Source: Zarea fungicola
Taxonomy: Eukaryota; Ascomycota; Sordariomycetes; Hypocreales; Cordycipitaceae
Direction: 5' to 3'
DNA length: 30,204 nt
NCBI GenBank assembly: GCA_900169235.1
Contig: FWCC01000487.1
Coordinates: 1 to 30,204 of the forward strand
Shown: positions 1-8,804 of the stretch, in pieces
Numbering within the stretch: position 1 is the first letter of the stretch
How the letters are laid out: every line of letters begins with the position of its first letter
Notes under the pieces: generated by a model
What the model was told of the DNA's origin: nothing
The model's input: the letters and a program-made list of their open reading frames with translations, nothing else
Database searches by the model: none
Position numbers and translations under genes: made by a program

Positions 1-437
1 GTTTTTTTGTCACCCACATGAGAAGCAAAGGCGCCTGCTCATGCAGCGACAGCTCTCCAGCCTCGTCACGTCGTCATTTTGTGGCTTTTTTGGTCTGTGC
101 AACCGACTATCGTGTGGAATCCTTTTATGCTCTAGTAAATGCCAATTGGCGTTATCATGCGCTCTTCTTGTCTTGCCACCAGCCGCGGACCGTACCAGAC
201 CAGTAACTCTCAGGCAAACCCCACCATCTTGGTCGCTTATTTTGCCCCCTTCTACAACAATGCTCCGAGATGAAGATGCTTGGTCAAATTCTGAAACGGA
301 GCACTGCGATCATGGCTGGTCAGACTATGGCGTCTTGTGGCACACGCCGTACTATAGTTCTTGCAACGACTAGCAAAGCCTTTGTCGGTGGCGGCCATGT
401 GGGAACTTATTGGGTCGTCTCAATCAACTGCAATGGA

Positions 438-449
438 GGTTAATTAACC
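438..449. repeat. 12-bp perfect palindrome GGTTAATTAACC
   Basis: The sequence GGTTAATTAACC equals its own reverse complement over 12 bases. It lies in gene-free sequence. A dimeric DNA-binding protein site or a remnant of an inverted repeat are both possible; nothing around it decides. Confidence 0.6.
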
Positions 450-623
450 ACTGCAAAAACCTTGCGGTTTGCTGAAATTATGTCTTGAAACTGGTAACCC
501 GACAAAGGATCATCCACCAGTAGTTGGCAGTTTGCTGGCAAGTCTGCGGATATTTTGTAAATGTCTCCGCCATGATGAAACATTGCTCGCCAAGCCAAGT
601 GCGTGCGCGCCGATTTCGCCGCT

Positions 624-648
624 GCCAACTATTTAGTCGGTAGTTGGC
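624..648. repeat. Inverted repeat, 8-bp arms and 9-nt loop
   Basis: gccaacta (624-631) is followed after nine bases by its exact reverse complement tagttggc (641-648). The same tagttggc octamer recurs on the plus strand near 521 and 1604, so this may be part of a short dispersed repeat family. Confidence 0.5.
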
Positions 649-1116
649 TATGTACTCATCGCCTTCGCGACCGTAATTTGGCTGCAGTTTCCGAATCTGT
701 CGCGGCGCACAAACCAGTTCACCATGGCATAGTGCTGCCCCAAGTTCTCGGGGTCGTGGCGGCCCGAGCTTTCCCCTGACGGCCGTCATACCCGTGAGCT
801 TGCGACACCTTTTGTTTTTAATAATGCATTCATTATTCATTGTGGGCTTGAAGAATAAGAACCCCCACCCTTTTTTGCCATGAAGCTTGTATATACATAA
901 AGCCTCTTTCAATTTTGTAGTGGCGCAATTGTAATGTTACGCATCCACCCCTTGACGAAGTTGCCACTGCCGCCACTGGTGATACAGTTCTGGCCAATAC
1001 AGCCTGAACTGCTACGGATTTGCGGCCTCCATAACAAAGTCATGTTCCAAACCAAGGTTTAGACTAGAATGTCTCCGTAAACCAACTAAGTAGCTAGAAT
1101 ACTACAGCACTAAATT

Positions 1117-1145
1117 ACCCCAGGTTTCGTCTTCCGTCCTGGGGT
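1117..1145. repeat. Inverted repeat accccagg/cctggggt
   Basis: accccagg (1117-1124) and cctggggt (1138-1145) are exact reverse complements separated by 13 bases. The hairpin lies in gene-free sequence; no function can be assigned. Confidence 0.45.
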
Positions 1146-2266
1146 TAGTTCTTGGCTAGATTTTGAACTATTGGAATCCGCTACACCGGACCAGTTATAG
1201 TGTGTTTGTTGAAGGCTTACAGTAAACGTATTCGCAATTTAATTGATAATGAATACGTGTGTGATTCCGTTCATTTCTGGGGGCGTGTTCCTGTTCGTCC
1301 ACCCATAGGGGTCAGTTGTGCCTGTGACAACCCGCGGTTTATTTTTCGTGCACTTTGTGCTTGTCCAGGTGGTACGATACTATCCCTTCACCAAAGTACA
1401 AGTAGTTATCGAGCTACAGCTCAATCCCAAAAAAACTGTCTTTCCCCCGATTTGACCCACAAACAGAGCCTTCCAGTGCGCTCCGTAGACGCATATAACA
1501 GGCAATATATTAATTGAGTGTGCCCTTAAGTAGTGAGAGTAATTACTATGGCTCTGCCAGATTAATTGGCGTTGTGAATAGCTTCGCCAGCTACTAGGGC
1601 CTGTAGTTGGCTGTAGAAAGCCTACCTATGCCGGGCTCCCTTGCTACCTCAATTTGCAGTAGCTAGGTGGCCGGGTCTATTGATGAAAGGCTTGGTGGAG
1701 TCTGATAGAGGAGAGTTTGATATAGGGAAGCGTAATAGCTACGATATCAAACTGCCTGATGGAACGCAGAGCGTCTCATCGAAGACTGTTCCCAGTAAAC
1801 TGAAACGATAAAGCACATTTACCCTTTCTAAATACATAAAATCGTATCAACGTACATCAATTTCAGCGATCTCACTTGGACTCCTCATCAATGGTCTCAC
1901 AAAGTGATACTTCATAGCTCCCTCCATGGCTAGCTCTCACTACTATTCTCAAGGTTCCACTCGCCATGCAATGTCGTAAATATCGTCTTCGACGATGCCA
2001 ATAGTCGACAGACCGATTTGCAGCTTTGAAAATTAATTCCACTGTCGCTTCAAATATATACTGATCCATGGTATATTCGCTTGCGCGCTCTATTGCCATC
2101 TATAGCTGCTTCTATCCAAATAAATGTTTAGGTTTAGAACAAAATAAAACGTCAAAACACATAACAAGAAATTACCATGACAAAGTGAGTACGCCGTGTG
2201 CTTCGAAGCAAGCCGGCTGAAGCTTAGCAAGTCAGGGAAACATGAAGAAGTCACAAAAAGCTCGCT

Positions 2267-5200
2267 TCAGGCACGTTGCGCCGATTCCAGCTCAGTCTTC
2301 AGTGTTTCCCCGCCCTCGATTAAGTCGGTTTCGCCATTAATGACAGGGGCTGCCTCTGTCATGTTGAGTACAATCGGCTCTTCGTGAACTGGTGCCTTCA
2401 TCTCTAGCGGGACATTGTCTGCAAAGAGTTTGTCATTTTCTTCAAAGTCAAACGCTTCTGACAGATTCACAGCCAGGAAGGTCTTGGGTAATTTGACTCT
2501 ACACATGATGTTAGGACAAATATTTATGCGCAAGGGTTTCCAACTAACTGAGTAAATTTGGCGCGAAGAGTCTTTATGACTTGCAGCCAGTCCTGATGTG
2601 CCGTCAAACTACGTCGCGGGGCGCATCCAATGCAATGCCGGCTATCAAGTTGCACGTGAAGAGGATCAAAGACGTGGCAGCCCGGGCTGATGGTGATGCG
2701 AATGCTATATGTATACGCCGGCTCATTGTCGGGCATACTTCCCAGAGGCGGAGCAACTTCCGATTCGTATAGTTCAAAGCAAATTTGCGAGAGATAGTCC
2801 AACTCTGGGATGGTACTTCTTTGAATCTTGGTTTCTATGCCACCTTCAATGATGCAATTGAGGAGGGTGTAAATGTGTGACTCCTTTGTAAAGTAAAAGA
2901 AGGATTTCGCATCCGTAGACGCCTGCATTTCCTCCAGATCATGAACAATCTCCTTTAGTAGCGGTAGCGAGGTCAGGAGACCAATCTCAAGTTTTTCCGT
3001 ATCCGAAATACCGTACTCCTGTGGGCAAATAAAATCGAAGAGAACCTTGGCAAGTGTATAAAGTTCCTGAAGTGGCTCATGGCGAGGATCCGTCTTTGTC
3101 GTTGTTTGATTGGTGCCTTTATATAAACGGAAGTATTGTTCAGGCTGTGATTCATCGTTGGAGCCTCGAATGTTGTTAATAAAGGAGCGTCTTCGGAAGA
3201 GCTTGCGGACAGAGCGGTTGTTCTGGTCTGTCTTGTCGGAGTTGCTCTCAGAGCTGATGCCCTTGGAGTCTTCAGCAGTCCCCTTGCTCTCCTTGCTGTC
3301 TTTACCATCTCGACCCTCCTTCATGCCGTACTCCTCTTCCAGCATACCTTTGGGAGGGGTAAACACCCACTCGAGAAACTGTCGATTGTGTAGGGCGTCG
3401 AACTTCATGGTGTCGTAAAGCTCAGAAATTTTACTCGGGTCCACCTTATCGCCGTCACAAAATTCTGAGAATAATTTCTCCCAGCGCTCGCGGAACAGTT
3501 CAGCGTCCTCGCCGGAGCACCATCTGGACTGTATACTCGTAACGGCGTTGGCATGTGAAAGGGCTGAAGAGATGGAGGTACTGGAACCATCACCAGTAAG
3601 CTTTTCGGTACTGGGATTTGAAATGGCACCCAGCGAAGTAGCTGCGCCACTGTACAGTTTGCCATAATTATACTGCATGACGCGACGATGGAAGTTCATC
3701 AACTGCACAACTCTTGTCTGGACTTCAGAGGGCTCGGGCATATTCTCGGGCCAAGCAAATTGCTCAGGGCGGGCATTGCCCTTGCGCAGTAGTCCTTTAA
3801 GTTTCTTCTTAACCTTGTCTGTTTCATCCTTGGCGGCATTGGAGTCATCTAGAAGATCTTTGCGGACAGTAATGTAGTCTTCAGGTATTTCCTTCTGTCC
3901 AAGAAAAGAAGCGGCCCAGATCTGAGCGCTTGCAGTGACTCGCCTTTCGGAGCTGCTGAAAACATGAACCTCGTCAAGAATATCCCTATTCATAAGCATA
4001 AGATCATTGCGCATGTTTTCACCCAGCTCTTGCGCTTGATATCGAGCTGAATGAGTAGGCTCGCCACCCCATTTAATAACGAGCTGCAGCTTATCAAGAA
4101 CCAGACTTTCTTCTGCTGCAGTAAACTTGGACATTGTGACGCCAGAAAGGGAATCATGTCTGTGGGGTGTCATGCGATTCTTTTCAGAGCTCTCATCCTC
4201 AGTCGTCGCATCATTTTGCACCGCACTCTCTTCCTCTTCTTTAACATTGGGAAGTCCCTTTGTGGCGTGCTCCGTTTTCTTCTTGCGGAACATTGGCTTG
4301 ATTTGAACCTTTGTTCCAGCCCAGCTGCCTTTCTTGACAAGGACATTTCGTAAAGACTTGAGTTTGCCGCGATCTTCTATGCCTGCCTCAAATGCAAGAT
4401 CAACAGCCTGCATGACGCTGGCGAGGGCAGCTTCACCAATAAGCAGTACCTCTTCTTGATGACCTTTCAGCAGAGCAATGAAAGGCTCCGTATGAAATGT
4501 GAACTTGTATTTTTGCTTCGGGGTTCTGTCGGCATGTCGAATAACCGAGACCATGCCCTTGAGCTTCCAAGAATGCTTTGGCGGCGGCGGGGCCGGGGGG
4601 TTGTCATCTGCGGGTGCCTGATGACCAAGCGTTGCAGCAGTTGTCATAGAGGTGACAGACCCAGGTGCGGAGGTGGCAGAAGCTGGCAAGACCAGCTCTT
4701 GCGCGGGTGGTGGCAGACGAGGGCTTGGCGCATGATTCTGGATGTCGGAGCCAATTCCACTGTCCGGAATTGGAACACTACCGCTCTCAGCTGGATACGA
4801 TGCAAAGTCTACAGCTTCCACGTCCCCAGTCGGAGTTTGAGCAATTGCAACAGCTTCTGATATATTTGCAGACTGCCAATCTCTGTCTTTGATTGAGGGA
4901 GCCGTTCTGACCATGGGGTCAAAGTCCGAGGCAGCAGGTGATGGCAGGGGTGGCGTAAGAGCTACCCGGCGAAGTTTTTCTTTGATGAACATTTCTTTCA
5001 AAATGCTAGCGCAATGCTCGTAGTAGTCTTCGTTGTCCTTTACGAAACTCCAGCCATTCACGTCAATGACGTAGCTCTTTCCTGCAGCTCGAAGAAGATC
5101 AAATCCGCACACGCGCTGACCAAAAGCTGTTGAAATCCTGCCTGCCATATCTCTCTCCTCGGTGCTCAAGGCTGTGACGTATCTCAATTCTTTCCCATGA

Positions 5201-7163
5201 GTATTACGGCGAACAATGCCGTCAACAACAGGCGACTTTCGTGTCTCAGCATGACAGAAGTTTGGGCCGACAGTGTAGACCTTGACATCTTCAGCATTAT
5301 CAACCTGCATGAAGCTTTCATAGACGTAACTATTTTCAGGTTCGGTAATACAGCGGGGTGTGTTCAAGTCAGCAACAAAGTCTGAGCTCTTGTTGCCAAT
5401 CTTGCGGAAGAGTTTGCGTGCACCGCCGCCAGCACTCTTTGGGAAATAAATGATGACGTTGTGATCCTCCGCACTTGTCGGCTTTTCAACAAATGGTTTT
5501 CGTAGCACGACGCCATCAACGCTGAGAGCATCGCCGTCCTCAATGAGCTCAACCTTCTTTGGGGGGAGCTGCATCTCGGAATCACTAGGTTCGAGAGTCA
5601 CCCCAGACACATCTTTGATGTATTTTGCCACTTCCGGGGTAAGTAAATTTGGACCCCCATCACGGCTTACTTCAATACGTTTTGGTGTCCGGACATTGAT
5701 CTTGTCGAGCAAGCGAAGACAAATCCGTCTGTCCCACAGGATCTGTTGCATCGGCACATCATTGACGCAGAATGGCTTCCTGGTCTTGACATATGCAATC
5801 GCCTTTTCGAGGGGGAATCCATCTGAGTAAAATGATATCAAGTAGTCGCTATTTTTTTAATTAGTTGTTGTTATAAGTAGAGCCTCAGGCATATTTGAAA
5901 GCTGAGCTGGCGGCTATGCCTCATCTGTTGACCGAGCTGAGGGTCGAATCGCTTAGACTTACCAAATCGGCCAGTTTTCAACCTCTGCGCAGGGATTAGT
6001 ATGAAACCTTTAACTGTCGCGCGACTGTGATTCAAACCAACCTTCGTCGAGAATAACCTTATCTCCAAATACTACAACATCGAATTCTCTGTTGGCTATG
6101 ATACGGTTGAGGATATTGCGGCTCGGTTTGCTACGCGCCTTGATGTCGAGGGCACAGATGCCAATAACACCCCACTGAGCTGGTTTCGCTACTAGGTCAG
6201 TTAGTAAAATCTGCGCTCTTCCTTCTTTTGTAAAATGGAGTTCTGACCTTCTTCCTTGTAGTAAGGCCCTCTCTCGCTGCTAGGACTATGACTGCTATTG
6301 GCGGTACTACCACTGAAGCGTCGCTTGGCCCTGCTACGAGATCGATCCGGTTGTGAGCGCATTGTTTCAGCCCGCTGATTGCGCCGCATTAGATCAAACG
6401 GCTGCGAGTGCGGGTCCCGTGGGGTGAGTTGCGGCCCAGCAGCACCAATAGCCTGGGTGTTTGAGGATGTTGTCACTGTGATGTTCGAGACGCCGCTTTC
6501 TGACGGGCCTGAGCCCGAACTCTTGGTGGAAGACATGAGGCCGGTGGAAGTGGATCGGATAGCGAGTCCCTTGTCAGCAGCCGAGTGTGGGGGAGAGGTT
6601 ATTATGCGCCTGGCAGAAGCCAGAGAATATGTTGAGTTTCCAGAAAGGCGTCGCGAGTAAGATTCGGACCAGGAAGATCTGGCAGTGGAGGCCAAAGCAG
6701 ATTCGGTTATAGCCACGAAACTGTACGTGTCGTCACTAGTGGCAGCAGCGGCGTTTGGAACGTCCAGGTTGTCGTCAAGTTTTGGCAGGTGGCCGTCCTC
6801 GGCAGACGTATTCGAGGCGGTAGACTGGCGGCGAGACTGTGCCAAAAGGGCTCGCGTGCTCCTTAGCTGGATCGAGCCACCAGTATGCGAGTTTGTGGGC
6901 AGGCTGGATCTCGCAGGGTGGATGTCGGAGGTCCCTGGCTCTGCATGCCGGCTTCGGGTGTTAGTGAGGGAGCCAATGACTGCAGGGATGGAGACACTGC
7001 GGGAGTGACTGCGAGAATAACCAGGACTGTCTCGTTTCCTAGATTCGATTGAGTCTGCTGGCGAGTCTGAGCCGTCTTTGTTGGAGGAAGAAAGAGTTGT
7101 CGTGGATGAGGGAGGCTTGGACCCGTTTACGGAGTCGGTGGTGGTAAAATTCAGACGGTCCAT
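2267..7163 (-). CDS. VIP1: Inositol hexakisphosphate/diphosphoinositol-pentakisphosphate kinase (Vip1/Asp1/PPIP5K)
   Basis: This is a bifunctional enzyme: an ATP-grasp kinase that makes 1-diphospho inositol pyrophosphates and a histidine-acid-phosphatase-like domain that removes them. The model is complement(join(2267..2498,2549..5848,5963..5984,6042..6191,6248..7163)), 1539 codons plus stop, and all junction phases close. Residues 1-305 are Ser-rich and probably disordered. The kinase starts at [18 protein letters not shown] in exon 2, continues through [19 protein letters not shown] across exons 3 and 4, and has [11 protein letters not shown] at about 625-635. A Pro/Ser linker follows, then the phosphatase motif [10 protein letters not shown] at about 800-809. 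The last intron (2499-2548) is needed to reach [19 protein letters not shown] near the C terminus. The protein is longer than yeast Vip1 (about 1150 aa), mainly through the N terminus and linker. Intron 1 has a weak donor (GTCAGA) and two possible acceptors three bases apart (6192 or 6189). Family identity is certain; the exact ends of exon 1 are less so. Confidence 0.96.
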
Positions 7164-7609
7164 GATGAAGTGCTCCGGTTTTGGAGGTCACGCTAACAAA
7201 GAGAAAATCTGGAGCCACGCAAACCGGCCGCCGCCAAAGCTAATCACTGCCGTTTGATGAGCGAAGTTTCGGCTCTGAAGAGCCACCACTGACGAGTGTG
7301 CTGGTCAGCCCGCGACATGTGCAGCTTATAAGGCCAGAGAGCAGCCGCAGCTCGTTCGGTGTGCGTGCGGCACGGCGGCCCCCGAGCCAGCCCCGTTCAG
7401 TTCTCTTTGCCACAACGCTAAGGTTGGCCAGTCTAGTTGTTTCGCTATGTAGACCAAACTGGTTATAGAAAGGTCTTTTGTGCGTTGGTGGGATGGAGCC
7501 CAGCCAGGCGCGCGCGCCATGCAGCAGGAGTGGAAAGTTGGTAGATGGCCGTGGATCTAGACGTGAGGCGCGATGGGCTTTTGCATGTGCGGTAGGGCCG
7601 GGGAAGCCC

Positions 7610-7628
7610 GGGGGGGGGGGGGGGGGGG
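7610..7628 (+). repeat. Homopolymer of 19 G
   Basis: Nineteen consecutive G on the plus strand, preceded by CCC and followed by TGGAGG. It lies about 450 bp upstream of the VIP1 start codon, so any VIP1 transcript starting farther upstream would carry poly-C. The exact length is unreliable in most sequencing chemistries. A G-rich run of this size could form quadruplex structures or vary in length between strains. Confidence 0.85.
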
Positions 7629-8711
7629 TGGAGGCCACCAGCAGGAGGTATGTAGGTATCGTAGCAGACTTACTAGAAAAGGGAGACCAAGGACTGGCGC
7701 AATTAACGGCCATTCGCGGCAGTCAGGCTGAAGAAGCGTGGTACCAGTCGGCTTTCCGATGTGGCATCACTATGTGTTCTGGGCGTGTGCGTTATGGTGA
7801 GAGTTTAGATGCCGTCTTTCTGTAAATCTTGGGCTGTGATGGTGACGGGCGTAACTTCAGCCAGGGGGCGAGGCGACATGGTCAGGCAGCCGCTGGGCAG
7901 CTGGAGGTGCATTCCCAATCGTCCGCACTGCAGTTCAACAGGTGAGACATTGCTGCAACCTGGAAATATGGCAGAACAATTGAATACGGCCTTGAATGTG
8001 AGAGGCATAACTAAGGAATATAGTACTTTGAGGCCAGTTTTACCCATCTGTGGTGTATACTGCAAATCTCTTTAATTACCGCCATCACTCAGGCTGGCGT
8101 TCACAATTCGAGAATGGACACGCAAGGATTTGCGATGCCTTGCCTTTGCCTGGAAATGGCCACACTATGCTCCATAATGTGCTACTTTTTTCACAGGGCT
8201 CATCACTCACAGTAGCATTAACTACCTATGTTATAGTAGGTCCTAGGTATTTCCCTGTTTCGCCCCTAGGTACTGATATGTTGGCATGGTCGACTCGTCA
8301 CCTCTCGCTGAGTTGCAAATTGTGTCTGGCACCCTAGTTTCACCTCCGAGCGAGACATGTTCATAAACTAGTTGGTAGCTTCAAAAATACCATGGTGATT
8401 TATTGCAGTCAAGTCCACAGCTCTACGTGGGTGGGCTGCTGTATTTTCGAGGGTAAAGCTGTATTTAACCAGGATCATCCTCAACTACCACTTTGTGTCC
8501 CATAGCAGTCCACCTAGCCCCTCAAATATTTGAATCCTTCTTTACATAACCATCTTGAAAAGATTCAAATTGTATTCCGTACCATGTACCGAGCAAGTAC
8601 CAAGATAAATGAAAGCCGGAGAGTGGGCTGGCTTGCAGGCTCCCAGCCAGTAGCACCAAGGCGGTCTAGGTGGGGCACTTCCGGCAGAAAATGGGAATTC
8701 TCAACACCGCC

Positions 8712-8720
8712 AAAATTTTC
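8712..8720 (+). promoter_or_regulatory. AAAATTTTC element (RRPE-like) upstream of UTP21
   Basis: AAAATTTTC about 85-93 bp upstream of the UTP21 start resembles the core of the yeast ribosomal RNA processing element (AAAATTTT). The shorter AAATTTTC also precedes NCL1 at 12365-12372. The resemblance is seen; function is inferred. Confidence 0.35.
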
Positions 8721-8779
8721 TAGATGGCCGCTTCTGGCGCTAACAAACGTCGGGCTTGACGAGGTCGGATATTCGACTT

Positions 8780-8787
8780 TATATAAA
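8780..8787 (+). promoter_or_regulatory. TATATAAA sequence close to the UTP21 start
   Basis: A consensus-quality TATA sequence ends 17 bp before the UTP21 start codon at 8805. That is too close for a TATA box driving a transcript that includes this ATG, so it may be non-functional or used for a shorter transcript. Confidence 0.3.
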
Positions 8788-8804
8788 CACATTCGTACGG
8801 CACC

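Larger units (their letters stand above)
1..2266. other. Intergenic stretch without a supportable gene
   Basis: No frame here resembles a known family, and no spliced model with consistent junctions could be built. The longest open frames (about 145 codons on the minus strand near 478-912 and 105 codons on the plus strand near 1200-1517) have Cys-, Trp- and Arg-rich compositions typical of chance frames. The stretch holds a 12-bp palindrome at 438-449, inverted repeats at 624-648 and 1117-1145, and the octamer tagttggc on the plus strand near 521, 641 and 1604. This patchy repeat content could mark decayed transposon sequence, but I cannot assign a family. The right end should contain the VIP1 3' UTR. 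Confidence 0.6.
7164..8804. other. Divergent intergenic region between VIP1 and UTP21
   Basis: This 1.6-kb stretch separates two outward-transcribed genes and should hold both promoters and 5' UTRs. It contains a run of 19 G at 7610-7628, an AAAATTTT element at 8712-8719, a TATATAAA sequence at 8780-8787 and TAGGT/CCTAGG palindrome-like sequence near 8236-8275. Open frames of up to about 157 codons on the minus strand next to the G run owe part of their length to Pro/Gly homopolymers. I see no gene. Confidence 0.6.

Noticed and set aside
478..912. 144-codon minus-strand frame in the left region
   Set aside because: No family resemblance, and it overlaps inverted repeats. Cys/Trp/Arg-rich composition suggests chance.
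5941..5953. gggtcgaatc, a tRNA B-box-like sequence
   Set aside because: It lies inside VIP1 intron 3, no A box or cloverleaf can be formed around it, and no other tRNA signals exist nearby.
7240..7713. 157-codon minus-strand frame in the VIP1 upstream region
   Set aside because: It runs through the complement of the G homopolymer, giving a Pro run, and the rest is Ser/Arg-rich without family resemblance. It is more likely 5' UTR or promoter.
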